DNA of 64,000 bases from Crotophaga sulcirostris (lineage: Eukaryota; Chordata; Aves; Cuculiformes; Crotophagidae): assembly GCA_013397455.1 (NCBI GenBank), contig VYZB01000117.1, positions 1,467,412 to 1,531,411 of the forward strand. The letters run 5' to 3'. A model generated the notes under the pieces. It was given only the letters and a program-made list of their open reading frames with translations. It did not search any database and was not told the origin of the DNA. Shown in pieces: positions 12,801 to 24,630 of this stretch. Each line of letters begins with the position of its first letter. The stretch's first letter is position 1. Position numbers and translations under genes: made by a program.

Positions 12801-14117
12801 CCACCCCCAGCACACTGCTCCTTTGAATCCAAGTCCTTGTTTATGAATGTCAGTATATACTGATCTATCTGGATATTTTAGTTCTGAATAAGAAGAGTAT
12901 CCTCTGACTTCACGGTGGATCAACTTGCCCTCATCATGCTTGGTTTAATGGTGAAACAAAGGGATATTTTTAGGTACTGTGGAAACCAATAGTGAAAGAA
13001 CATGCAAGATTTCCACACTATTCCTTCCTGATTTAATGCCTAAATGCTTCTTGGAAGCGTGCATAGATCAGGGTTTCTCACTTACATTTCTGCTTTTATA
13101 TCTTCTGTTTGCCACAATATATATAGTTATTGCAACGGAAAAAAGTGTGAGACATCTAACTTCAAACGGTGCCCTTAAATGGTGCTGACAGTGTACTTTA
13201 CTTGCAAAACCCACAAAGCAGAACAAATAAAAAGAGATGTTGTAAGACTAGCTAAAGAGGTTCGGGTACTTGCCATAATCATTTTGCAGTTGGAGATGAG
13301 CTTGAAAGAACATTAAAGTTTTACAGCAGAGATGTGATGTGGAGTTGATCGTGTCAAAAGGTTAAAAATGTTTTTTGCTTATGCTTCTGAAAAGGAGATT
13401 GTGAGATACGTATAAATCATACATATTTTATTAAAATAGAGCTCTGTTTCACTTTTCGAGAATTTCAACAGATTACCATACCAAGTACACTTTCAGTCCA
13501 GCTTTTACTCTTCAGTTATCCATCTTCTTTACTCTGTTTCATCTTCTTCAATATGATCGCCACATCATTTATGAAAGCTCAGAACTTTGAAACTCTCAGT
13601 TTCTTGCACTATCATTTCTTTCTTCTTTTCGAATACCTGTCAAAACATGCTTCTTCATTTCTGAATGCCTTTCATTTTTTGTGATAAAATTCTATGCAAA
13701 GTGTTTTTGGTAAAAGAGTGCAAAAGTACAGCAGATTCTTTTAATAATTAAATGATTTTAAAATTCTTGAAACAAGGATCTGTTCGGTGCTCCAGATTAT
13801 TTCCACTATGAAATTATAATGTCAAAAGCATTTATGTAATTTATCAATGAGAATTAGCAAAACTGGATTACGTCATGGCAAGCCTTCAAAAAAAAAACCC
13901 CTATAATTTGGAATATTATAAAAACCCATAGTTTAGTTTGAATTAAATTGGGAATTGAGAGGGTACCACTTCAGAGAAATTTATGGTATGATGTTGGAAA
14001 GTCACGAATCTGGTTCTAATCTTGGTATTCTGGGAAGTAGTTCTTGGGGAAAAGTTGGATCTGATCAAGCTAATCTTTATGTTATGTTAAGTCTAACTTA
14101 AGTCATCTGAGTAAAAA
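9840..14117. other. No gene recognised
   Basis: About 4.3 kb without a supportable gene. It contains an A run near 11174, a TA-rich tract at 11375-11402 and a homeodomain-site-rich stretch at 10380-10560 that is listed separately. Small open frames on both strands are not convincing. Confidence 0.5.
10380..10560. other. Candidate conserved non-coding stretch
   Basis: The sequence mixes TAAT cores (AGCTTAATTAATATCC at about 10460 and GGGTAATTAGG at about 10541) with a CpG-containing patch (TTTTACGGCGCAAGTGC) and lacks repeat signatures. Such composition is common in vertebrate developmental enhancers. This is inference from composition only; an alignment with other birds is needed. Confidence 0.15.
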
Positions 14118-14858
14118 TGTGTTGTGGTTTGACTTAAATTAGAGTCAGTTTTCTGACTCTCAGTCTCATCTAAGTAACTTCATTTTCTGAAAGCTAACTG
14201 CATGTTTTTCAGACAGTTTCTCACTAGAATTCTTAACATGGGGCACTGGTATGCACAAAGCCCAATGCTTATAATTATTCCTATAGTAAACAAGGTCACC
14301 CTCAAGCTGGCAAAAAAAAAGGCTGTACCTGCAGGGAGGGGTGGACAGGACAGGTGACCCCAAACCGATCAACAAAGTATTCCATCCCGTATAGATCATA
14401 CTCAGTATAAATTGAGACATCATGAGGGTCTTGTCCTCTTCTGCAATGGTCAACGTCCAGTTAGGACCTCGTCTGTTTGAGTGCTCCTGATTCCAGATCC
14501 GTGCATTCCTGAATCCAGCTCCTGAGCCCAGCTCCCTCCTAGCTGCAGATACATTCCCTCATGCCTGCTCTACAGTGTCTGTAGTGCTGAACAGTCAACG
14601 AGGGGTGGGGTGGGAGTGTGACTGCATATTTTTGTATATATTTTATTAGTTTCTAATTATTTTCATCATCATCATCACTATTATTATTATTATTTTTATT
14701 ATTGTTCCATTAAAGTTGAATTTTTAGTTTCCAACCCACAAGTCTTTTTCCTCTCGTTTTCCTTTCTCCTTTCCCTGGGAGTGGGGGAAAGGAATTTGGG
14801 AACCCAACTTATCGATTTTAGGGGCTGAAATTGGCCAGGCCAGAGATAAACCATGACA
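14118..14858 (+). mobile_element. Avian ERV LTR (5' LTR by position)
   Basis: About 740 bases begin with TG (TGTGTTGTGGTTTGAC) and end with CA (AAACCATGACA). Inside are a U3 block reading GGTGACCCCAAACCGATCAA then a TATAAA box at 14406-14411, a trinucleotide-rich tract (ATC/TTA) at 14664-14704, an ATTAAA polyadenylation signal at 14709-14714, and a terminal block with AACCCA, GAGTGGGGGAAAGGAA and TAAACCATGACA. This matches a common avian class III-like LTR family ending in TTAAACCACGACA. The minus-strand LTR at 56.6-57.4 kb aligns with it along its whole length. A primer binding site follows six bases later, so this was a 5' LTR rather than a solo one, although no 3' LTR or pol was found nearby. 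Confidence 0.75.
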
Positions 14859-14864
14859 GTTAAG

Positions 14865-14882
14865 TGGCACCAAATGTGGGGC
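14865..14882 (+). other. ERV primer binding site, tRNA-Lys-like
   Basis: TGGCACCAAATGTGGGGC begins six bases after the LTR terminal CA. It matches 15 of 18 positions of the tRNA-Lys(1,2) primer site TGGCGCCCAACGTGGGGC used by several ERV groups. It marks the 5' leader of a provirus whose interior is otherwise not recognisable here. Confidence 0.65.
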
Positions 14883-16456
14883 AGTGAATTGAGCCAAATC
14901 AAACCAAATTGGATCCCTCCAAACTACTCCAAAATGTTTGTCACATGTTTTATTTCTGTTGGACCTTGGATCTTCAAGTACATTCACTTGTAAAGATTAT
15001 ACATTTCTGTGGTGTCATGTATTACAATAATGAAAAGTGTTAACATTGTACATGGACATAATATGAATACAGGGAGAAATTCTATTGCATGAAGTGTGTC
15101 ATTTATTCATGCTGAATGTTGAAGTTATTTCTAGCATTGGTCAGGCTTGCTTTTTAAAATATTCTATTGCCAATGTTTGACTAAGTAAAATATTAATTGA
15201 TATATTCCTGAATAAACAGATCTATCTTAGAGCTCTTCTATTCAACAGGGCTCATTCTTCATATTCTGCACACTTGCGAATTGGAGAACTGCTGCCTCTT
15301 CTGGAAAACATTTCCAAATATTGAATAGATTGTACTGAAGAAGTATTAGTCATTATTTTCCTATTAATTTATCTCAGGCATCGAAGCAGGATGTAAAAGA
15401 AATATAAAAAAGGCCATGTGAGCTAATACATATGAAGAATAGTGATGATTTGAAGTGGATGGTTTGCACATAGTGCACAGATTGAAAAGTTTTCATCAAC
15501 ATTATGTAGCAAAAGCTTATAAATGACAGATTTACATGAAAGTCAGGAAACATCTCTGAATGAAAATGAGACTGGAACACATGAAGATTAGGGCTGGCAT
15601 CTTGCTAATTGATTTTACCGTTAACTCTGTTGGATCTCAGTTTCTCAAAATGACAGTCAGTGTAGCAACTAAATGTAATAAATTAATGCCGAAGGTTGAA
15701 TTTCTTTTTTTGTATATATAGAAAATGAGAGTGAAAGTACAATGTGGGATACCCCTGCATCTGGTATCTAATACTATGTATTTTGTGTAACGGAAAGCAT
15801 GTAGACTTTCTAAACTCCAATAAAAGAAACAAATCAGAGGAAAGACCAGTATATATTACAGGTTCATGTAGTCTGTTTTTTTCTCAGATTCCATGAACTT
15901 AGAAGTAATGCCAGGTGCCAACCATTATAACACTGTTACAGGCAGCAATTCTGGATGCATACAAGATTCCTCTAAATTTGAGGATTGCTCCATTGCTTGA
16001 AACAAATCACTGAGATTGGAAAATAGATGAATGAATAAATACGACAACCAGAATTACCACAGGATGTAAGTGGTGGCATCTCTTTCATGTTTAAATTCTT
16101 TTACACTTCCCCTCCCTGACCTGGTGCTGAGAAGGAAGGATCAGGCAAAAGCACTGACTCTACCGTCACTGACACATTGGGAAGCAATAAGGAACTATCC
16201 AAAAGTCACAATAAACAGCTTGTTGCAGCAGTTCTCCAGCTTCACTTCCATTTCAAGGGGAAAGTAATGAATTTGGCTTTGTCAGAACCGACTTCAGTTT
16301 GGTTTGATGTGGGGACTAATGTGGCAATGGGAATTATAGAAGTAAAACTGGTAAAACATTCAAGGACTTCTAAGGTTGTCAGAGTTCGCATCTAGAGGCC
16401 TGGTTATTTCATACTGTAAAGTTGATCAGAAAATCGTCCAGTTTTCACATAGATTT
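14883..16456. other. Possible short ERV leader, then unrecognised AT-rich DNA
   Basis: The first few tens of bases after the primer binding site may be ERV leader. No gag, pro, pol or env reading frame follows, so the provirus is truncated or deleted just downstream. The remainder is AT-rich with no gene or repeat I can name. Confidence 0.45.
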
Positions 16457-16898
16457 TCACAGTATCACAGTATTACAAAGTTGGAAAGGACCTCTGAGAT
16501 CATCGAGTCCAACCTATAAACCAATGCTAACACCAATCCATCATCTAAACCATGGCACTGAGTCCCTCATCCAATCTCCTCTTAAACACCTCCAGGGTTG
16601 GTGACTCCACCACCTCCCTGGGCAGCGCATTCCCATGGCCAATCACCCTTTCAGTGAAGAACTTTTTCCTAACATCAAGCCTAAACTTTCCCTGACGAAG
16701 CTTGAGTCCATGTCCTTTAGTTCTGTCACTGGTAACCTGAGAGAAGAGACCAACCCCTGCCTGACTACAACCTCCTTTTAGGTAGTTGTAGAGAGCAATA
16801 AGGTCACCCCTGAGCCTCGTCTTTTTCAGGCTAAACAACCCCAGCTCCCTTAGTTGCTCCTCGTAGGGCTTGTGCTCCAGACCCTTCACCATCTTCGT
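16457..16898 (-). mobile_element. CR1 LINE 3' end with intact ORF2 C-terminus
   Basis: On the minus strand, 16545-16892 is an open frame of 115 codons encoding the CR1 ORF2 C-terminus: [88 protein letters not shown]. The 3' UTR ends in ATACTGTG-type octamers at 16457-16475. The frame is uninterrupted, so this copy is fairly young, but it is truncated upstream and lacks the endonuclease and reverse transcriptase domains. Confidence 0.93.
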
Positions 16899-19410
16899 TT
16901 TGATGATACCACAAGCTGTAAAGCTATACTATCAGTTGTGCATACCTAAGCATTCGTTTTGTTTCTTTTTCTTTTTGCTCTTTTTTGGTTTTTAAAGTCT
17001 GACTCATCTCTAAGACTGACACAATATTCGAGATGGATGAAATGAAGGGCTTCCCCAGGAAGATATCAATAACCAACCTACCTTCTCTCGTTGTACAAGA
17101 TCAGCAACTATTTCTGCTGCTCCGCACTCAAAACGATGCCAAGAAAAGGCAATTCAACCACCCATCCTCTGTAACAGGCTTCTCTGCTATATGAGAAGGA
17201 GATCAAAGAGCAAAGTCCCATCTCAAGGTTATGTCTCAAATCCAACCAGCACGAAAGTTTTTGACCTCATGTGTGCTGAACAGTACTTTATCACTCATGA
17301 ATTTCTTCACAAGGCAGCAAATCAACTCTAGAAAAAGCTCAAAGTTTTAATCAATGTACAAAATTTGCCTAAAGCAGTAGAAGTCAGTGTCGAAGGTGGG
17401 ATAACAGTGAAGAGGCATATCTATGAAAAAAAATGACCAGAATTTTTTAAACACAAATTTTCCATAAAAATTCTCCAAACACTTAACAGGAAATTTTGAA
17501 TGGATTCATTTCTCTGCAGTCTGGGGCACAAACAGTGCAACAAGGTTAGCATAAAACTACCTTAATGCATTCTATAGACCTGGTTGTGGCCTTCTCTCTC
17601 TACATGTGAATATGTTTATTTTCCTTAGAGTTTTTTATATTACTGTTAGCCTCATGTTCTTGAGGCTTCAAATCATTATTTATGAGACATTGCTCCATTT
17701 AAAATGAAAATTTGCAGAGCAAATCACACACTCGATGAATACCTCCTGCTTCCAGAAGCACCTTCAAAATGTATAAATTTATTTATATAAATTTCCAGGT
17801 GGTAGGAATTAACCTGGCCTCTGCTAAACTGGTTAATTTAAAATGCATAAAACATTACAGGAGCTCAGGAGAAAGCAATGTGGTGCTATATGCTCAGCTT
17901 CATTCTTCATCAATATTTATTTGCTTTCTCTATCCTGCCTTCTATGACTAAAAGACTTTTAAAAGTCTTTCTTCATTTTAAAGATGACTTTGAATTAAAC
18001 TCATACTCCAAAAGAAAGTGTATCCCTCTCTTTCCTGCATCTACATCCAGACTGCAAAAGTTTTTCATGTTACTGCCATTCATTGCATAGAGGCAACTCA
18101 GTGAAGTGTCTGTTGGAGTCCTAGTAATTCCAATTTAGCTCATACAGAGTGGCTGGCACAAATCAAATCCTCATTTAATGTGTCAAAGGATCCATCAGGA
18201 ACTGTTTCTTTAATTTTGTTGCTATGGAAATACCTGAACTACTCCTCCTGAATTAACAGACTTCATATTGCAATCATTTCTTGTGCAAGTGGAAGTTTCT
18301 GATCTTCAGCACCAGTGACCTACCTAGACCTGTGCCCCTCCTCTCCCAACCTACTTGGGACATGGACACTTCTGTCTCTGTGTTTAGAAAGAAGGCATCC
18401 TTCAGACTAAGAAGGTTGCAATGATGCAACTGCATTCAGATGCTGCAATTGTTGTTTCAGGCTAGCCTAGTTCAATTTTCCATTTTTGCTATTGCCAGCA
18501 CCTTAGCGCTTTGTGTGAGAAGAGGTCCCAGTGTGATGCACGTATCCCCAGTACCTGCATGGCAACCTACATCGCAACAATTGACTTATTTTTTCATGTC
18601 ATTGCTACTGATTTTGGGGTCCAGGGTGAAATTCCTTCTGTGATATTTCCCATCAAGACAGTTCAAGTTAGGAGAGCAGTTCTTGTATGCTCTGTCCCAC
18701 ATAAGTTGTAGTATTTGATGGACTGAACTTTCAACTACTTTCCCCAAACATCGTTGCACAAGGGCTGGTGTCTGTCAGTCTTCACTCATGTGCCCAAATC
18801 CCACCTATGACCTCGAGCTTAATGTTTCCCATAGGCTGAATCCAGGCTTTCAGATACATCAACTAGTAGAAAACTCTAAGAACAACATCTTCAGTGGTAC
18901 CAAGACCACCCAAATCAGACCAGTATCTTTCCAGGGAGACACTGAGAGGGCAACATCCCTTGTTTCCTGACCCAGTGCTCAGGGAGGACCTTAACACCCG
19001 GTGTCCTTGTCTTCTGGAAGCACACCAGGAACATTCTAAGCTGAGAAACTTAGAATATAAGTCATACTTCAAGCAGAGTACCTGACCAAAGAGACAGGGT
19101 TTTTTTTCCAAGTAGCAGTTCAATAACCCCTTTAGTCCATTAAATGTCCTTTTCCTTAGATTTTGCTTATACTACACTCCAGTCTTTTGCTTCTTATAGT
19201 TTCAAGATTGTAAAAAAAATCTTGTCCCGGAAAAGGCTTCCCCCACAGAGTGAAATCTTAGACTGAAAACAATTTTCAGATCTTTCCTCACCCAGTGAAC
19301 CTGAGCATTCAGTTATGTGGAACATTAATATTTGTCACCATTATTAATTGAATTTTCTGACAAGGTTATCTAGTGGTTAGAACAATCTTGTAATGAAGGT
19401 GTCAGTTCTT
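16899..19410. other. No gene recognised
   Basis: About 2.5 kb with only short open frames. No repeat signature was recognised. Confidence 0.5.
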
Positions 19411-19607
19411 ACAGTATCACACAGTATCACAGTATTACAAGGTTGGAAAGAACCTCTGAGATCATTGAGTCCAACCTATAACCCAACACTAACACCAACC
19501 CATCATCTAAACCCTGGCACTGAGTGCCTCATCCAATCTCCCCTTAAACACCTTCAGGGTTGGTGACTCCACCACCTCCCTGGGCAGCGCGTTCCAATGG
19601 CTAATTG
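19411..19607 (-). mobile_element. CR1 LINE 3' end, ATACTGTG-tail type
   Basis: The plus strand begins with three to four TCACAGTA-type octamers, then AAGGTTGGAAAGAACCTCTG, and stops after GGCAGCGCGTTCCAATGG. It is about 200 bases long and in the same subfamily as the 16.4-kb copy. Confidence 0.9.
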
Positions 19608-21064
19608 GAATGAATTACACTATGAAGAGTACTGATAGCTGTTTTGAGTGCCTGTTTCTGAATGAAGAAGAACAGATTGGCAGACCTTCACTCAAAGTAG
19701 CTTCAGGTTTACGAAAGGAAAGGACATCCACAATCTGTCAGGGAATCAGCTGAAATTAGAGCTCTGGAATGCTATCATTTTGAATTAACCAAGTTCTGTT
19801 AAGCACAATCACACCATTTCTAGTGATATCTAACATGGGGAAGAAAATAGAGACTTCTCAATGCTGAAACAAACTGCAAAACTTTCCCTTGTTTCATAGG
19901 TAAGCTTTTTGCTTCTCAGTTTTTCCTCTTCCATCCATACTCAGAGGCTTAACAAGAAAAAATCTTAAAAAGGGTAAGATTGTCTCGAAAAGATAAGTTT
20001 GTTCCACTGGTAAAATATTAAATATTCAACTGATGACTGAAAAAAGACTAATTTCTCCTATAGTGGCTGCTAACAGCAATCCCTTTAAACAGTTTGAAAT
20101 CTATCAAGAAAAAAAAATGAAAGAAAGTAAATTTAAAATACTTTGAGTGAAAAAGTCAAATTACTTTTCTTCTAAGAAAACTTCCCTTTATTCCTCTCAC
20201 ATACACAGAGATGCTTCAGAGGGATATCTTTTGTTTAATGAGTCGCTTGCTAGCACCAGAAATCTCTCTTAAAGCAAGAAAAAATTCAATCCACTCTGGG
20301 ATTTTAGGTCAAAAGATTTTTTTAAAAAAATGATTCCTAAGAGTTCTTTTGATGAAAACAAAGGAGTGAAGGGAAAAAAGTAGAAGAGAAGCCATGCAGA
20401 CTTTTGTCTGATCCTCACTCACGCACCTCTGCCTTATATCTGATTTCCATGCCTTGATGCAAGTGGTCCTGCTGGCACCAGGCTGTTTGGATCTGGGTAA
20501 CTTCCCAAACACATCGTGCCAGTTTTGTCCTTGAATCGTATTACTTACAAAGCCACATGAGGCAGAGCCTGGAAACTGTCAGATACCTGTGAAATGGAGC
20601 CCTTCTTCATGGATTTTCTTTCAAGTTGTTAAGGCTGGTCGCATTTAACAGCATTGACTCCTTTGGCTGGGTTGTTTCTTGAGAAGGTCTAGATGCTATG
20701 GGTCATGCTTTATTCTTTCAAGGAGAAAGAAGTGCCTTCTTTCCCAATTAGAGCTCTCACATCTTTAGGCAATACTTAAAAGCAAAAGAATGATGAATTG
20801 GGTTGAGTTCCCAATTTTCTTTTGAAGGTCACAGTAGCACCTTGCTCTACCCATGATGCTTCTTAGAACTCCACAAAACACCATCATCTCAGGGTTCATA
20901 TTAAGAGCAAAAGTCTTTGGAGGGGTATAAATAGCTGCTGTCCCAGTCATTGCAATGCTGCAGCTGCAGGAGGAATTCACAAGTACCTTTCCTGATCAGA
21001 ACTGCTGTTGCTGATTGGTATCAAGAGCATTCTTATCTCACCTAGATCCTGGTTGTGTACACCT
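19608..21064. other. No gene recognised
   Basis: No supportable gene or repeat. A minus-strand open frame of 71 codons at 20765-20980 has no recognisable features. Confidence 0.5.
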
Positions 21065-21189
21065 AAGAGGAGATTGGATGAGGCACTCAGTGCCATGGTT
21101 TAGATGATGGGTTGGTGTTAGTGTTGGGTTATAGGTTGGACTTGATGATCTCAGAGGTCCTTTCCAACCTTATAATACTGTGATACTGT
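21065..21189 (+). mobile_element. CR1 LINE 3' tail, ATACTGTG-tail type
   Basis: Starts in AAGAGGAGATTGGATGAGGC and runs through GGTTGGACTTGATGATCTCA to tandem ATACTGTG octamers. Only about 125 bases remain, truncated in the last part of ORF2. Confidence 0.9.
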
Positions 21190-22363
21190 CATCACAATCA
21201 CTTTACAAGTGGAGAGCAGAGGTCAGTGGGGATGAGTGAGGAACCAAAACGGAACAACTCCCCTTTTTCTCTTAGTGCTTCAGCTGCAACTAGAGCCTGC
21301 ACTGCCACACTGCCCTTTGCTACAGAGGAGCCAGTCTCTAAGAATTGTTCTATAGCTTTTTTACCCTCCCAGGAAAACATCACTCACCATATTCTTAGAC
21401 AAGGCATTTCACTGGCGCTTAAACAAGCCCCAGATGTTATTTTTATGATGCAGAAGTGGTGTGATGGAGGAAAAACAAAAAAAAGTTGAGTCACTGATAA
21501 AACAAATTTCTTCTTCTAAAGATGAGGCTATGTGAGCATTCCTGTAATCACCAGTAGGAGAGATTTTCCTCCAGTTTTCTGATACAGAGATGAATACGAT
21601 ATGCTGGAGCCTGTAGCTCCCTTCACTTCACTTGGCATTTCCCTTCCAGTGCTGTAAACCAAGCCATTTATTCTCTAAGATCATCAAATTTTAATTCTTT
21701 TAATAACCAAATTACCAGCAAAACTAAATGTGACAGATCCATTTCCAAGTCTTTTAATGATCCTCCCATTTTGTCGTCCACAGTTGCTTGCCTTTATCAC
21801 TTTCTCCCTTGTGCCTTGGATCTGACTCCTACAAGCACCAAAGGCTTTATTTATGTTAATTAACAAGGAAGTTTCCTTCCAAGTGAATAGCCAGATTATC
21901 TGACTCTTGATTTAATGTGAACTAAGAAAAAGTTGGCTTTCTGAAGTTCTCAAGCAGACACCAGTACTGCTCTGGGTTGGAATATTTCAGCTCTGACTGA
22001 TATCCCACACCTGAAGCAGGTATCATAGTTTCGCACTTGCCCATTTAGTTTTTCCATGCATGTGTAGACTTCCTCTGCAGCCCCTGCTCCCTGTATGTGC
22101 CTGGAACAATGGTTGTTGTCTTTGTGACACTGCTCTTTCTTTGTCTCTGGGTAGTAACTTAAGGATGCAGCTTGCCCCAGAGACTCTACGCAAAATGAAG
22201 CTGTGCCATAGGTGGCGCAATGTGTTTGGAACAAAGGCAGAAGGAGAAGGGAGCTTGCAAATTCTTACACTGAAATTTATAGAGGGAGATTTTACAGATT
22301 TAGCAAAGTTTGCGTCTCTCATGGGCCCAGGGTATTTGCTGGAGAAGTTTCCATGCTTCATGC
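21190..22363. other. No gene recognised
   Basis: Short overlapping open frames at 21.2-21.5 and 21.95-22.37 kb lie on both strands. None shows a recognisable domain. The end of the last ones runs into the following CR1 copy. Confidence 0.45.
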
Positions 22364-22594
22364 TTTAGGCTTGATATTAGGAAAGAGTTCTTCACTGAAA
22401 GGGTGATTGGCCATTGGAATGCGCTTCCCGGGGAGGTGGTGGAGTTGCCGACCCTGGAGGTGTTTAAGAGGAGATTGGATGAGGGACTCAGTGCCATGGT
22501 TTAGATGATGGGTTGGTGTTAGTGTTGGGTTATAGGTTGGACTCGATGATCCCAGAGGTCCTTTCCAACCTTGTAATACTGTGATACTGTGATA
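22364..22594 (+). mobile_element. CR1 LINE 3' end, ATACTGTG-tail type
   Basis: The copy begins at TTTAGGCTTGATATTAGGAA (encoding [18 protein letters not shown]) and continues with [21 protein letters not shown] to a stop, then the short 3' UTR and ATACTGTG octamers. By eye it differs from the copy at 58647-58820 at about eight sites over 160 aligned bases, so both derive from a recently active source. Confidence 0.93.
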
Positions 22595-24429
22595 GAGGAC
22601 TAGAGGTAGGGGGAAGATCTGAGCAGTCAAATGGGAGGGACAGTAGTAGGTTGAAAGCTGAAGATACATATTTAAGGTCTCCACAAAGACTCAGCAGGCA
22701 CAAATCCAAGCACTGCAGTTAAGTCAGCATGCACAATTACTCATCCATTAGTCACGCCCTGGCTTTTCCAAATACATCATGGCTGGAAGTTCTTCCATTC
22801 CCCCTATGTAGGTGTGGTGGTGGTATTTATTTCCACCCCACTAACCACACAGACCACTCTGTGCTGCTTTGCATAACATTTTTGGTACACTTGGAGAAAC
22901 ACCTTCTCTTCCTTAGTTGGGATATTATATGATCCAGCGGAACATAGCCTTTGTAGGGAGAAGAATTCCCATTGCATAGAGGCAGTCATCCAGGACACCA
23001 AAGCAGCTCCTCGGCCTACTTTAAAACTGCAATAATTAGGAAACAAATTCCCTAATCATCTAATAAGGGAGGACTGTTATAATGCAGTGATCCAGAGCAC
23101 TTGGGCACTCCCCCAGTGCTCCTGGGGTCCTGTGTGCCTGGTCAGAAGCCCTGTCACCACCTGAGAAAAATTGACCACCAGTTATACAAGCCAGGGCACC
23201 TGATATCTGGATTGTGGCCAGAGTCAGGTGGTATAGTGTAACTAATGGATATTTCCACTAGTGTGACATCTTTGAATTGCAGCCAAAATGAAATATCAAA
23301 ATATAAATATTAAAACACCTGACAAAAGTCAATTATCTCAAAATCCTATAAATATGTGATCAATTAGATCTTCTGGATTGCAACAGGCTGAGACCCGTAA
23401 TCTCCCCCTGACTTGGGATGCCTGTCAGCTGTAATCCACAATCTCATTTGCTAACATAGCAAACAAAAAGGTCTTAGGAGAAGTCATTCCTGTTGAGACA
23501 TGACCATTGCCTGTCAGGAATGTGAGTGTATGTGAGCTTTCTCACCAAATCTCAAATGGGAAATTTTCAGATTACTCTCTCTCTTATGACCTGTACTTCT
23601 CTTATCTCTAAATATTGACATATTTTTGTATGCATACCTAGCTCTGTATCTCTGTGCTTGCGTGTGTACATGTTAAACCATGTAGTACACAGGAGTGAAT
23701 CTCGTTATTTTCAAATCTGACTCAGTTGCTGACCAACTTGATTATAACACATACATTGAATCATTTTAATTATTGGTAAACAATTGATAATTGTTAATAG
23801 TAATTTTGCAAGTTTACCTTAATAAAATCCAAATTGCTGATAAACCAAAGTTTCATAAGTTCCCATCCATGACAGTAGGACAGTACCTACTATTCATGTT
23901 TGTGTAATATTTTTCTGCTGCTTTCTACAACTCACCAATGGCACCCTTTTCACTAGGTGGGCCAATGAAGGTAGAGGTCTTTATTTGGTTGGACCCATTT
24001 TCAGCACATGACACCCTTCTTATCTTCCAACACACGTGTAACCCTGACATTACCTTCTCACCCCTCCATGTGTCCCACATAGCCAGCTGCTAGCCATGAA
24101 TGATAGATAGCTCTTTAAATAGTCTGTAGAAACAGCACCATTTAACATCAAGAGCTGGAAGTAAAGACATAGCAAATTAGATAGGAACATTATGGAGGTC
24201 AATGTACATGATAACGTCCCTCATCTTCCACCCCAGGACCAAAGCTGTCTTGATGAACCCCCAGCACAGCATGAGACCTTGGTAGCAGGATTCTCTGGTA
24301 ATGAACACTGGTTCAAAGATCCAACACATTCATGACTGCTTTTCTTGATTCTGTTATGGACAGTATTGTTGATGTTCCCCTTTCTCCACTTGTACTCCTT
24401 CATACATATAGGGGAGTTTCTATGAGTGA

Positions 24430-24630
24430 CAGTATGGAGCCATCATTGGTAGCACGGTGTGCAGGGTCCATTACAATGGAGATCATAACAAGTACATACT
24501 AGGGAAGGATGGCTGCAAGAATACATTATGTACCCAGGAAATTCCAGCACACACAGCTGTTCTGTATCAGGAATGGGTGGAAAAGATAAAATATCAGAGA
24601 TATGGTCATCCTGAACTTTTCTTGTTTAAC
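24430..24630 (+). other. Unexplained 67-codon open frame without Met
   Basis: The frame is open from just after a TGA at 24427 to a TAA at 24631. Its translation is of ordinary protein-like composition (for example GSTVCRVHYNGDHNKYILG and EWVEKIKYQRYGHPELF), with three cysteines and charged segments rather than the low-complexity look of random AT-rich DNA. I cannot assign a family. It could be a fragment of a decayed retrogene or transposon, or chance: an open run of this length is expected a number of times in 64 kb. Confidence 0.15.
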
